Positions 1 to 9,400 of a stretch of 45,826 bases of DNA are shown in pieces; position 1 is the first letter of the stretch; each line of letters begins with the position of its first letter. The DNA is from Roseateles toxinivorans (GTDB lineage Bacteria > Pseudomonadota > Gammaproteobacteria > Burkholderiales > Burkholderiaceae_C), in NCBI GenBank assembly GCA_945898095.1, contig CAMDHE010000022.1, positions 1 through 45,826 of the forward strand. The letters run 5' to 3'. The notes under the pieces were generated by a model that had not been told where the DNA came from, did not search any database, and saw only the letters and a list, made by a program, of their open reading frames with translations. Position numbers and translations under genes: made by a program.

Positions 1-1053
1 GACCTGCACTGCCACTTCACCGAATTGATGCGCAGCTCGGCCGATGCCATCGTCGGCTTCAAGGAGTACCCACATACCGACCTCGTGCCCCGCGCGCTGG
101 AGTTGTACCGCATCCTGGTCGATACGGCGCAAGGCCGCGTGCGCCCCACCACGGCAATGTTCGACTGCCGCATGGTCGGCATCTGGCACACCACCAAGGA
201 GCCGATGGCCTCGTTCGTCAAGCGCATGCAGTCTTTCGAGGGGCAGGCGGGAGTGCTGTCGGTGTCGCTGGGCCATGGCTTCCCCTGGGGTGATGTGGCC
301 GATAACGGTGCCCGCTTGTGGGTGGTGACTGACAACGACCTGGCGGCGGCCCAGCAGCTGGCCGACCAATTGGGCCGCGAGTTCTACGAACTGCGCGAAG
401 CCACGCGCTCGCAGCCGCTGGGGGTGGACGCGGCCCTGGACCAAGCGATGGCCGTGGCCGGCGGGCCGGTGGTGCTGGCCGACATCGCCGACAACGCTGG
501 CGGGGGCGCGCCCGCCGACAGCACCTTCATCCTGCAGCGCGTGGTGGAACGCGGCATTGGCAACGCCGTGCTCGGACCTTTCTGGGACCTGGGCGCGGTG
601 AGGATCTGCTGCGACGCTGGCATCGGCGCCATCATCGAACTGCGTGTGGGCGGCAAGTGCGGGCCGGTGTCGGGCTGGCCGGTGGATCTGCGCGTGACCG
701 TTCGCCATATCGTGCTCGACCATTCTCAGGATGTCTTCGGCATGCGCTGGCCGCTGGGCCCTTCGGTGTGGGTCGAAACCGCCGATGGCGTCAGCCTGCT
801 GCTGACTTCGGTGCGCAGCCAGGCCTATGGCACCGACACTTTCACCGGCCTTGGCATCACGCTGCACGACAAGAAACTGGTGGTCGTCAAGTCCACGCAG
901 CACTTCTATGCCAAGTTCGCGCCGCTGGCCAAAGCGGTGTTTTATGTCGACACGCCAGGCGCCATCACACAGGACTTTGCCAACATCGCTTTCAGAGTGC
1001 GCGGCCTGAACTACTGGCCCCGCGTTGGCGACCCCTGGGCTTCGCCGGCATGA
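1..1053 (+). CDS. M81 family metallopeptidase (MlrC-like), 5' truncated by window edge
   Basis: Only the last 350 residues are present; the reading frame is open from base 1, so the true start lies upstream. The family (M81, microcystinase MlrC) contains zinc peptidases that cut linear peptides. The zinc motif is visible at once: Asp1-Leu-His3 and, 22 residues on, His25 in KEYPHTD, the same spacing as the Asp-x-His...His ligands of MlrC. The rest matches the complete paralogue at 17750-19201, including the ADIADNAGGGA motif and the C-terminal VVVKSTQHF stretch. No signal peptide can be judged. Its stop overlaps the next start (ATGA at 1050-1053), so it heads or lies inside a translationally coupled plus-strand operon. 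Peptidase class is well supported; the substrate is unknown. Confidence 0.9.
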   Translation, partial: DLHCHFTELMRSSADAIVGFKEYPHTDLVPRALELYRILVDTAQGRVRPTTAMFDCRMVGIWHTTKEPMASFVKRMQSFEGQAGVLSVSLGHGFPWGDVADNGARLWVVTDNDLAAAQQLADQLGREFYELREATRSQPLGVDAALDQAMAVAGGPVVLADIADNAGGGAPADSTFILQRVVERGIGNAVLGPFWDLGAVRICCDAGIGAIIELRVGGKCGPVSGWPVDLRVTVRHIVLDHSQDVFGMRWPLGPSVWVETADGVSLLLTSVRSQAYGTDTFTGLGITLHDKKLVVVKSTQHFYAKFAPLAKAVFYVDTPGAITQDFANIAFRVRGLNYWPRVGDPWASPA

Positions 1054-2282
1054 GCGCGCCGGTGTCGCTCCAGTCACTCGGCCGGTGGCTGTGGCCGGCC
1101 TTCGACCTGCCGGCGCCCGGCGGGCCCCACCGCATCGGCACGACCTGGATGGTGGTGAACGACACCACCCGCCTGGAGCGCTTCTCCGATACCCCGGGCG
1201 CCACGCGCGAGTTGCCGGTCAAGCTCTGGTACCCGGCGACCGATGACGCGGCCGGGCCGACAGGCCTGTACGCAGCGCCCGAGTCGGTGACCGTGCTGTT
1301 TCCCTTGGCACTGAACCAGCGCCTGCGGCGCGTGAAGACCCACGCCATCGTGGATGCGCCCGTCGCCGAGCGGCGGATGCCGGTGCTGGTCTTTTCGCAC
1401 GGCTATGGCGGCTACGCCGAACAGAACACGGTGCAGATGGAGGAGCTGGCCAGCCGCGGCTACGTGGTGGCCAGCATCGCCCACCCGGGCGAGGCGGCGT
1501 GGGCTGCGTATCCGGACGGGCGGGGCGTTCCCTTTGCCCGGCAACTGACGGAAGCCGCGAAACGCAAGCGCAAGGAGCGCCGCCAAGGCGTCATCGCCCT
1601 GCGGGCGCGCCACAAGCGCCTGCTCGAGGCCCTGGACACCCCGGACCCCACCGAGCGGCTGGCGCGCTATCGCGAGTTCCTTCAACTGCGAGACGAGCCG
1701 CTGTTCAGCGAGAGCGTCAAGGAGTGGGCGCTGGACACGCGCGTGGTCGTCGACCATCTCGAGGCCCTGGATGCGGGTGAGGGGGCGTCGCCGTTCCAGG
1801 GCAAGCTCGACATGAAGCGGCTGGGCGTGTTCGGCATGTCCTACGGCGGCGCTACGGCAGTCGAATTCGGCCGAACGGACGCGCGCTGCGTCGCCGCGGC
1901 CAACATCGACGGACTGCCGTATGGCGGTTTGCTGGACAGCTCGATCTCGGTGCCCTTGCTGGTCATCGCCGCAGCCGACGAAGGCCATGCCGGCTGGGTG
2001 CCGGGCCTGGACCGGTGCAACGGCCCGACGCTGCTGGTCAACGTTCCCGACACCACGCACATGGGCCTGACCGACTTGCCGCTGCAGATGCCGCCGTGGC
2101 TGCGGTGGACGGGCATGGGCGGCCGCATGCCGGCGGCCCGGCGCGGCAGCATCATGAACGACCTGCTCGTCGCCTTCTTCGACCAGCACCTGCTCGGCCG
2201 CGGAGCCGCTGCCTTCGCCTGGCTGCCGAAGCGCTATCCCGAGCTGGCGTGGACCGCGCGGCACCTGGAGCAGCCGTCGTGA
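1050..2282 (+). CDS. Alpha/beta hydrolase, platelet-activating-factor acetylhydrolase (PAF-AH) type
   Basis: A 410-residue serine esterase/lipase-like enzyme. The nucleophile elbow GMSYGG places the serine at residue 264; the likely acid is Asp287 in NIDG and the base His337 in TTHMG. The 23-residue Ser-to-Asp spacing equals that of plasma PAF-AH (Ser273/Asp296), which argues for this family rather than generic dienelactone hydrolase. The oxyanion segment is VFSHGYGG near residue 113. There is no signal peptide, so a cytoplasmic enzyme is expected. The start ATG at 1050 overlaps the stop of the M81 gene, and its own stop overlaps the GTG start of the next gene. Such enzymes hydrolyse short acyl esters; here an ester or acyl group on a peptide could be the target (inference). 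Family call is fairly firm, reaction is not. Confidence 0.82.
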   Translation: MSAPVSLQSLGRWLWPAFDLPAPGGPHRIGTTWMVVNDTTRLERFSDTPGATRELPVKLWYPATDDAAGPTGLYAAPESVTVLFPLALNQRLRRVKTHAIVDAPVAERRMPVLVFSHGYGGYAEQNTVQMEELASRGYVVASIAHPGEAAWAAYPDGRGVPFARQLTEAAKRKRKERRQGVIALRARHKRLLEALDTPDPTERLARYREFLQLRDEPLFSESVKEWALDTRVVVDHLEALDAGEGASPFQGKLDMKRLGVFGMSYGGATAVEFGRTDARCVAAANIDGLPYGGLLDSSISVPLLVIAAADEGHAGWVPGLDRCNGPTLLVNVPDTTHMGLTDLPLQMPPWLRWTGMGGRMPAARRGSIMNDLLVAFFDQHLLGRGAAAFAWLPKRYPELAWTARHLEQPS

Positions 2283-3553
2283 AGCTCGTCGTCGCCTGGG
2301 TCTGGCTGGCCTTCGGGGCTGCTTGGGCTGGCCTGGCGCTGGTGGCGGTCGTGCGCTGGACCGCCCGCGAGGGCAACGCCCGCATCTACTGGGACTCGTT
2401 GGCGTTGGCGGCCAATGAGCTCACGCTGCCGATGATGCTCATTGCCCTGCTGTGCAGCGCGCTCTTCTGGAGCGTTGGCGGTGCACAAACCTGGCCCGGA
2501 CATGCAGGCGCCGCGCTCACGGGCCTGTCGCTGCTGCTGTTGGTGGTGGCACTGCAGCGGTCCGCCGGCGAAGGTGAGCGGCTGGAGCAGGCCCTTCAAG
2601 CGGCACTGGGCGCCGACTACCGCAGCCGGATCCTGCCCGAGCGAGCCCGCCTGCTGCGCGCGGACGTTCGCCTTTCCGACTGGGCACGGCCCCTGCGCTT
2701 CGATCTCGACGGCATCGAAACCGTCGCCGATGTTCCCTATGGCGAGTTCGGCGAGCGCAACCGCCTCGACATCCTCCGCCCGGCGACGCCAGCGTCTGCA
2801 TCGGTGCCCCCACGCCCCGTGCTCCTGCATATCCATGGTGGCGGGATGATGACCGGCAGGAAAAACGAGGCCGCCTTGCCCCTGGTCCACCACCTCGCGC
2901 GGAGCGGCTGGGTGGTGGTGACCATCAACTACCGGCTCGCCCCCGCAGCCCGTTGGCCGGCGCAGGTGATCGACTGCAAGCGTGCGCTGGCGTGGATTCG
3001 CGATCACATCGCCGAGTACGGTGGTGACCCCGGCTTCGTGGCGGTCACCGGCGGCTCGGCGGGCGGCAACCTGAGCACGCACCTGGCCTTCACGCCGGGC
3101 ATGGCGCAGTACCAGACCGGCTTCGAGTCGGCCGACACGCACGTCCAGGCCGCGGTTCCCTTCTATGCCGGGTACGACTGGGAAAACTACCCCGGGCCCG
3201 AACCGATGAAGCACTGGATCTACGCGCAGGTGCTTCCGGAAGCCACGCGCGACGATCCCCGCGTGCAGGCCGACATCCGGCCGGACACTTATCGCAACGC
3301 CGAAGCGCCGCCCTTCTTCGTGCTGACCGGCACGCACGATGCGCTGGTGCCCGTCGAGGCGACGCGCCAGTTCGTTGCGAAGCTGAGGGCCGTCGCCCGC
3401 GCGCCGGTGGTCTACGCCGAGCAGTTGGGCGGCAACCACGGCTACGACGGGCAGCACTCGCTGCGCACCGAGTTCGCCGTCAATGCCGTGCACCGCTTCC
3501 TGGAGTTCGTCTACTCCGATCACCTGAGAAGGCAAAGGACCTCGGCATCATGA
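2279..3553 (+). CDS. Membrane-anchored alpha/beta hydrolase (hormone-sensitive-lipase type)
   Basis: A 424-residue protein with GTG start at 2279 overlapping the preceding TGA. Three hydrophobic segments (about residues 2-27, 46-66 and 75-92) precede a complete HSL-type hydrolase domain. That domain has the HIHGGG oxyanion motif, the GGSAGG elbow (Ser260), an acid in GTHDALVP (Asp354) and a base in GGNHGYD (His387). The order resembles esterases tethered to the inner membrane, with the catalytic domain on one face of it. HSL-family enzymes cleave short-chain esters, and some act on acylated sugars, peptides or lipids. It is coupled by ATGA to the S9 peptidase downstream. Ser, Asp and His are all in place, so activity is expected; which side of the membrane the domain faces cannot be read from the sequence. 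Confidence 0.83.
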   Translation: MKLVVAWVWLAFGAAWAGLALVAVVRWTAREGNARIYWDSLALAANELTLPMMLIALLCSALFWSVGGAQTWPGHAGAALTGLSLLLLVVALQRSAGEGERLEQALQAALGADYRSRILPERARLLRADVRLSDWARPLRFDLDGIETVADVPYGEFGERNRLDILRPATPASASVPPRPVLLHIHGGGMMTGRKNEAALPLVHHLARSGWVVVTINYRLAPAARWPAQVIDCKRALAWIRDHIAEYGGDPGFVAVTGGSAGGNLSTHLAFTPGMAQYQTGFESADTHVQAAVPFYAGYDWENYPGPEPMKHWIYAQVLPEATRDDPRVQADIRPDTYRNAEAPPFFVLTGTHDALVPVEATRQFVAKLRAVARAPVVYAEQLGGNHGYDGQHSLRTEFAVNAVHRFLEFVYSDHLRRQRTSAS

Positions 3554-5826
3554 CCAGCCTGTCGGACCGCTACGCGATCGCTGCCACCCTGGGCGTGCGC
3601 AAGCGCGACGCGACTCTCCTACACGGCCCGGTGCAAGCGCAGTGGGCGGCGGACGGGCGGTACTTCTGGTACGCCACCCGGGACAGCTCCGGCACCGCGC
3701 ATGTGCTGGTGGACGTGCTGGCGCGCCAGCAGCGGCCGCTATTCAACGCCGAAGCGCTGGCCCAGGCCCTGGGCCGGGTGCTGGGCAAGGAATTCGTGGC
3801 GGGCGCACTGCCATTGACCTCGTTGGACTTCGACGCAGCGACGTCGCTCGTCGGTTTTGTGGCCGAAGGCCAGCGCTGGTCATGGCATGACGCTGTGTCA
3901 TCGCTGCAAAGCCTGGGGCCCGCCTTCAGGCCTGAAGAAGCCGTGGCGCCCAGTGGTGACGCCGCCGTCTTCAATCTCGGGCCCAATCTGCATTTGCGTA
4001 CGCTGGCCCGGATGGACAAGCCCAGGGCCTTGACGGACGACGGCGAAACCGATTGGGGCTACGGTGACTTCACCGAGTTCATGCACCAAGTGGACTTGCG
4101 TCTGAAAGGCCTGACAGCCAAGCCCAGCGTGGTCTGGTCGCCCGACTCACAGCGGCTGGCGGTGATGCGGGTGGACCTGCGCCAAGTGGCCCTGAACCAT
4201 GTACTGCAGTCGGTCCCCGCCGACGGCGTGCGCCCGAAGCTGCACAGCTACCGCTACCCGATGCCTGGGGACGCCAAACGGGGCGAAGGCGAGCTCTGGT
4301 TCATCGGTCGTGATGGTGACCGCGTACGCGCCCAACTCGACCCTCTGGAATGCAGCGGCTTCACACACCTGGCGCAAGGCTACGGGCGCTGGTCCGAAGA
4401 CGGCCACCACTTCGACCTGATCGACCATAGCCGCGACTGCAAGACCATGAGGCTGTGGCGCATCGACACGCAAGACGGCTCGGCCCGTGTGTTGATCGAA
4501 GAGCAGGGCCCGGTGGTGTTGCCGGCACCGGCCATCATGGAACGGCCGATGTTCCATGTGCTCGCCGACGGACGCATGATTTGGTGGTCGCAGCGCAGCG
4601 GCTGGGGCCATCTGTACTTGATCGCTCCGGACGGCGCTGCACAGGCCATCACCCAGGGCCCGTGGCTTGCGCGCAGCCTCCTGCACATCGACGAAGCCGG
4701 CGAGCAGATCCTCTTTTCCGCCAGCGGACGCGAGGTGAGCGTCGACCCCTATCTGTGCCTCGCCTATCGCGTGGCCTTCGATGGCAGCGGCTTGCGCTTG
4801 CTGACACCTGAGCCGGCCCAGCACGAGTTCATCCGCTACGACGGTGTCCAGGGCGGGCCTGCGATCGTGTCACCAGATGGCCAGCATTTCGTCGACAACC
4901 ACTCGACCGTTTCGGCGCCACCGCAATCGGTGCTGAGGGACCGCGGCGGCAGCGTGCTCATGACACTGGCGGTTGCCGACCCCGGCACCGCTTGGCCAGC
5001 CACCCTGCCGCTGCCCGAACCCTTCTCGTTGCCCGCCTTGCACCCTGAGAATCTGGATGACTCGGGCGACCTATGGGGCGTGCTCTACAAGCCGCTGGGC
5101 TTCGACCCACAACAGCGTTACCCGATCATCGAAGTGATCTACGGCGCGCCCCAGACCGTGGCCGCGCCCAAGGCCTGGGGCAACAACGTTTACGCCAATG
5201 TGGCCGAGCAACTGGCCGCCTTGGGCTTCGTCGCCGTCATCATGGATGGCCCGGGCACACCCTGCCGGTCGCTTGCCTTCCAGTTGGACGCTTATGGCCG
5301 CATCGAAAGCTGCGGCGGCCTGCCTGACCACGTAAACGCCATCCGCCACCTGGCATCGACGCGGCCCTGGATGGACCTCGATCGGGTCGGACTCGTGGGT
5401 GGCTCCGGCGGCGGCAACGCCACGGTGCGTGCGATGGCCACCTTCCCCGACTTCTACAAGGTCGGCGTGGCAATGTGCGGCAACCACGACCAGGCGGCCT
5501 ATATCGCGGCCTGGGGCGAGCGCTACCAGGGCTTGTACGACGAGACGCGCTACGCCAACCAAGCCAACCAGACCGTGGCGGCCAAGATCGTCGGCGACCT
5601 GCTGCTGATCCACGGCGACATGGACAACAACGTGCATCCGGGCATGACGATGCAGGTGGTGGACGCAATGATCAAGGCCGACCGCAACTTCGACCTGCTG
5701 ATCGTGCCCAACGCCGGCCACATGCTGATCCTGCTGCCCTATGTGGAGCGGCGGCTGTTTGACTATTTCGTCAGCCGATTGATGGGCGTGACTCCGCCCA
5801 GGCCCCACGCTATGACGGCGCCGTGA
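3550..5826 (+). CDS. S9 family peptidase (dipeptidyl peptidase IV-like, Glu dyad missing)
   Basis: A 758-residue two-domain serine peptidase: an N-terminal beta-propeller of about 500 residues and a C-terminal alpha/beta hydrolase domain. The triad is Ser619 (GGSGGGN), Asp692 (HGDMDNNVH) and His724 (NAGHM); the oxyanion Tyr sits in VIYGAPQ. True dipeptidyl peptidases IV bind the substrate N-terminus with a Glu-Glu pair in a WVYEEE-type loop; here the matching stretch reads WGYGDFTEF, so that dyad is absent. It may therefore act as an oligopeptidase or acyl-aminoacyl peptidase rather than strip dipeptides (inference). No signal peptide is present, unlike periplasmic DPP IV. The ATG at 3550 overlaps the previous stop. 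A paralogue lies at 29950-32235. Confidence 0.88.
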   Translation: MTSLSDRYAIAATLGVRKRDATLLHGPVQAQWAADGRYFWYATRDSSGTAHVLVDVLARQQRPLFNAEALAQALGRVLGKEFVAGALPLTSLDFDAATSLVGFVAEGQRWSWHDAVSSLQSLGPAFRPEEAVAPSGDAAVFNLGPNLHLRTLARMDKPRALTDDGETDWGYGDFTEFMHQVDLRLKGLTAKPSVVWSPDSQRLAVMRVDLRQVALNHVLQSVPADGVRPKLHSYRYPMPGDAKRGEGELWFIGRDGDRVRAQLDPLECSGFTHLAQGYGRWSEDGHHFDLIDHSRDCKTMRLWRIDTQDGSARVLIEEQGPVVLPAPAIMERPMFHVLADGRMIWWSQRSGWGHLYLIAPDGAAQAITQGPWLARSLLHIDEAGEQILFSASGREVSVDPYLCLAYRVAFDGSGLRLLTPEPAQHEFIRYDGVQGGPAIVSPDGQHFVDNHSTVSAPPQSVLRDRGGSVLMTLAVADPGTAWPATLPLPEPFSLPALHPENLDDSGDLWGVLYKPLGFDPQQRYPIIEVIYGAPQTVAAPKAWGNNVYANVAEQLAALGFVAVIMDGPGTPCRSLAFQLDAYGRIESCGGLPDHVNAIRHLASTRPWMDLDRVGLVGGSGGGNATVRAMATFPDFYKVGVAMCGNHDQAAYIAAWGERYQGLYDETRYANQANQTVAAKIVGDLLLIHGDMDNNVHPGMTMQVVDAMIKADRNFDLLIVPNAGHMLILLPYVERRLFDYFVSRLMGVTPPRPHAMTAP

Positions 5827-5879
5827 TCACCGCCCCGTCGCCTGCGCTGTGGAACTGAGCGCACCGAACAAGGAACTTC

Positions 5880-6494
5880 ATGAATTCAAGAACCGCCCGC
5901 TTCACCCGCATTCAGGACAGCAGCAAGGAAGACTGGGCTCTGCTCCTGCCGCATGACATCGCCCTGGCCAAGCAATTGGCAAGCCGTGTGATCGACCATT
6001 TGAAGCTGCTCGATGGCGACGCAGGTGGCTATCCGGTCAACCGCTACATTCACTCGCTGCAGGCTGCGACCCTGGCGCTGAAGGATGGGCGCGACGAGGA
6101 GTACGTCGTCTGTGCGCTGCTGCATGACATCGGCGACTCTCTCGGCAGCTACAACCACGCAGACATCGCTGCGGCCATGCTGAGCCCCTTCTTGAGCGAA
6201 GCCAATCTATGGATGGTGCAGAACCACGCCATCCTGCAGGGGTTCAACTTCTTTCATCACATCGGCATGGACCGTAACATGAGGGACGCGCTGAAGGACC
6301 ACCCGCACTATGCGCGGACCGAGGAATTCGTTGCGCTGTATGACAACGAGGCATTCGATCCAGCGCGCGAAACGCTGCCGCTGAGTCAATTCGAGCCGAT
6401 GCTGCATCGCTTCTTTGCCGCCCCCAAGCACTCCTTGTACAAGTCAGTTATCGACTCGGCTGCGCCCCCTACTCCGACCCCAGGTACGCCATGA
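5880..6494 (+). CDS. HD-domain protein of the PhnZ-like type (COG4341)
   Basis: A 204-residue all-helical HD protein preceded by an AAGGA ribosome site. Candidate metal ligands are His58 (YIHSLQAA), His82-Asp83 (LLHDIGD), His93 (YNHADIA) and His116 (QNHAILQ), the arrangement of the mixed-valent di-iron oxygenases PhnZ and TmpB and of 'predicted HD phosphohydrolases'. PhnZ oxidatively cleaves a hydroxy-phosphonate. Nothing else in this operon points to phosphonates, so the substrate may instead be a 2-hydroxy acid or similar small metabolite. The gene's TGA overlaps the ATG of the indolepyruvate oxidoreductase (6491), so the two are likely coupled and may work on successive intermediates. The fold call is solid; oxygenase versus phosphohydrolase activity is undecided. 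Confidence 0.78.
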   Translation: MNSRTARFTRIQDSSKEDWALLLPHDIALAKQLASRVIDHLKLLDGDAGGYPVNRYIHSLQAATLALKDGRDEEYVVCALLHDIGDSLGSYNHADIAAAMLSPFLSEANLWMVQNHAILQGFNFFHHIGMDRNMRDALKDHPHYARTEEFVALYDNEAFDPARETLPLSQFEPMLHRFFAAPKHSLYKSVIDSAAPPTPTPGTP

Positions 6495-9400
6495 CAACCG
6501 TTATGCAAGAGATCCATCTGGACGACAAATTCACAGCGATCAAGGGCAAGGTCCTGATCAACGGGAATCAGGCCCTCGTGCGAGCCCTGTTGCTGCAGCG
6601 CGAGCGCGACCGCCGCGCCGGGCTGAATACCGCAGGCTATGTCTCCGGATACCGGGGCTCGCCACTGGGCGGCCTCGACCAGGCTTTGTGGGCTCAGCGC
6701 CCTCATCTGGACAAGGCCGATGTGGTGTTCGAACCCGGCATCAACGAAGACCTGGCCGCCACAGCAGTCTGGGGCACCCAGCAACTGGCCGTGATGGGCG
6801 ATGCCACCGTCGACGGCGTGTTTGCCATGTGGTACGGCAAAGGCCCGGGCGTGGATCGATCCGGCGACCCCTTCAAGCACGGCAACTATTCGGGCACCCA
6901 TCCCCAGGGCGGCGTGCTGCTGGTCTACGGGGATGACCACCCCGGCAAATCCTCGACCATCGCCAATCACAGCCAGCAAGCACTGGCGGCAAACTCGATC
7001 CCGACCCTGTATCCGGCCGATGTGAGCGAGTTCGCCACCTTCTCGCTGCTGGGCTGGGCGATGTCGAGATACAGCGGCTGCTGGATCGGCATGAAGGTCG
7101 TCAACGAAACGGCCGAGCAGTCCATGACTTGCGATTTCGATCTGGACCAGTTCCAGGTCGATCTGCCTGATAGCGGCCCCCTGCCGCCCGAAGGCATTCA
7201 CTACCGCGGGGTCTACGCCGCGGCCCGCGAAGAGCTGATACTGCGCCGCTACAAACTGCCCCTGGTGCAGCGCTTTGCACGGGCCAACAAGATCGACCGG
7301 GTAACCCTGGGTGACGACCAGGCACGTTTGGGCATCGTCACTTCGGGCAAGAACTGGCATGACGTCCGCCTGGCCCTGAAGACGCTGGGGATCGACGAGG
7401 CGCGCGCCCGCGCGCTCGGCATTGCCGTCTACAAGGTCGGACTGATGTGGCCGCTGGAGCCAGAGGGCCTCAGCGAGTTCGCTGCGGGCAAGACCGAGTT
7501 GCTGGTGGTCGAGGAGAAAAGCGCCTTCATCGAGAGCCAGGCGGCCAGCATCCTGTACAACCAGGCGACGCGTCCGCGCATCACCGGCAAGACCGACGAT
7601 GCCGGCCAGGCTCTGCTGAATGCCGACCTGGGTTTCGAAGCCATGGAATTGGCCCTGGTGATCGCGGCGCGGCTGCGCAGCATCGGCATCCACGACGAGG
7701 CGCTGAGCTTGATGACCGAGGCCGCCCGTTCGTGCCGGCAGGTACTGATGGCGATTGCCTCGCCGGCCGAGGCACGCCGCATGCCCTTCTTCTGCTCGGG
7801 ATGCCCGCACGGCACGTCCACCCAATTGCCCGAGGGCAGCAAGGCCATGAGTGGCATAGGCTGCCACGGCATGGCGGCCCTGTCGCGCCCTGACACCTTG
7901 ATGCCCACGCAGATGGGGGGCGAGGGCATGAGCTGGGTCGGTATGCACCGGTTCACTCGACGCAAGCATGTCTTTCAGAACCTGGGTGATGGCACCTATT
8001 ACCACTCCGGCCTGCTGGCCATCCGCGCGGCGGTGGCGAGCGGGGCCAACATCACCTACAAGCTTCTCTACAACGACGCCGTGGCCATGACCGGCGGCCA
8101 GCCCATCGATGGCCCGATTTCGGTGGCGCAGATGGCGCATCAGGTGCTGCATGAAGGGGTTCAACGCCTGATCCTGGTCAGCGACGACCCCACACGTCAC
8201 AAAAGTGCTGACCTGCCCGCCGGCATCCGCATCGAGCATCGTGATCGCCTCGATGCGATCCAGCGAGAGCTGCGCGAGACGCCGGGATGCACCGTCATCC
8301 TCTACGAGCAAACCTGCGCGGCCGAGAAACGGCGCCGACGCAAGCGCGGCGAGATGGTCGATCCGCAGCAGCGGCTCTTCATTTACGACGCCGTCTGCGA
8401 GGGCTGCGGCGACTGCGCTGCGCAGTCCAGCTGCGTGAGCATCGAGGCCAAGGAAACGGCTTTGGGTCGCAAGCGCAAGATCAACCAATCCTCCTGCAAC
8501 AAGGACTACTCCTGCGTGAAGGGCTTCTGCCCTTCCTTCGTCAGCGTCGAGGGAGCCAAGCCGCGGCGCATGAAGTCCCTGACGGCACCCGAGGCCCTGT
8601 TCGAACGGATCCCCGCACCGTCGATCGCTTCCATTGGCGAGCTCTCCTACGGCATCATGATTCCGGGCATCGGCGGCACCGGGGTGATCACGGTGGGCGC
8701 CGTGCTGGCAATGGCTGCCCATCTTGAGGGCAAGGCTGTCAGCACTTACGACATGACCGGTCTGTCCCAAAAAAACGGTGCGGTCTACAGCCACCTGCAG
8801 ATCGCCAGCAGCACCGCTGGCTTGAGGGGCAACCGCCTCGGCCTGGGCGATGCGGCGCTGGTGCTGGGCTTCGACATGGTGGCGGCTCTGGGCGACGATG
8901 CCTTCCGCACCCTGGCGCCGAACAGCAGCCGCTTCATCGGCAATCAACGCCTGCAGCCAACCGCCGCGCTGATGTCCAACCCCGATGCAACGCTGGACTT
9001 CGGCCTGCTGGCCCGCAAGGTCGCCGAGAAGCTGCCACCGGAGCGCATGCACTTCCTCGACGCCACCGGTCTGGCCACCAGCTTGCTGGGCGACGCGATT
9101 GCGACCAACTTCTTCCTGGTTGGCGCCGCCCTGCAGCTGGGCTGGCTGCCCATATCCCTTGAGGCGATCCTCCGGGCCATCGAGCTCAACGCTGTGCAGG
9201 TTGAATTCAATAAGCGCGCCCTTGGCTTTGGCCGACTGTGGATTCATGAGCGTGCGACCGTCGAGGCCATGCTCAGCCAGGCCCAGCCCTCGGCGCCAGC
9301 AGTACACGCAGCGCAACCGGTCAGCCTCGATGCGCTGATCAGCGCACAGGTTGAACGCCTGACGGCCTATCAAAACCTCACCTATGCCGAACGCTATCTG

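Noticed and set aside
1074-3535. Long minus-strand frames (396 and 433 codons) opposite the two esterase genes.
   Set aside because: Same GC-driven antisense effect; the plus-strand frames carry complete catalytic triads.
5880-6494. Phosphonate-degradation reading, joining the PhnZ-like HD protein with the phosphonopyruvate-decarboxylase-like ThDP enzyme.
   Set aside because: The two lie about 38 kb apart in separate operons, with no phosphonate transporter, PhnY or PhnW-type gene nearby.
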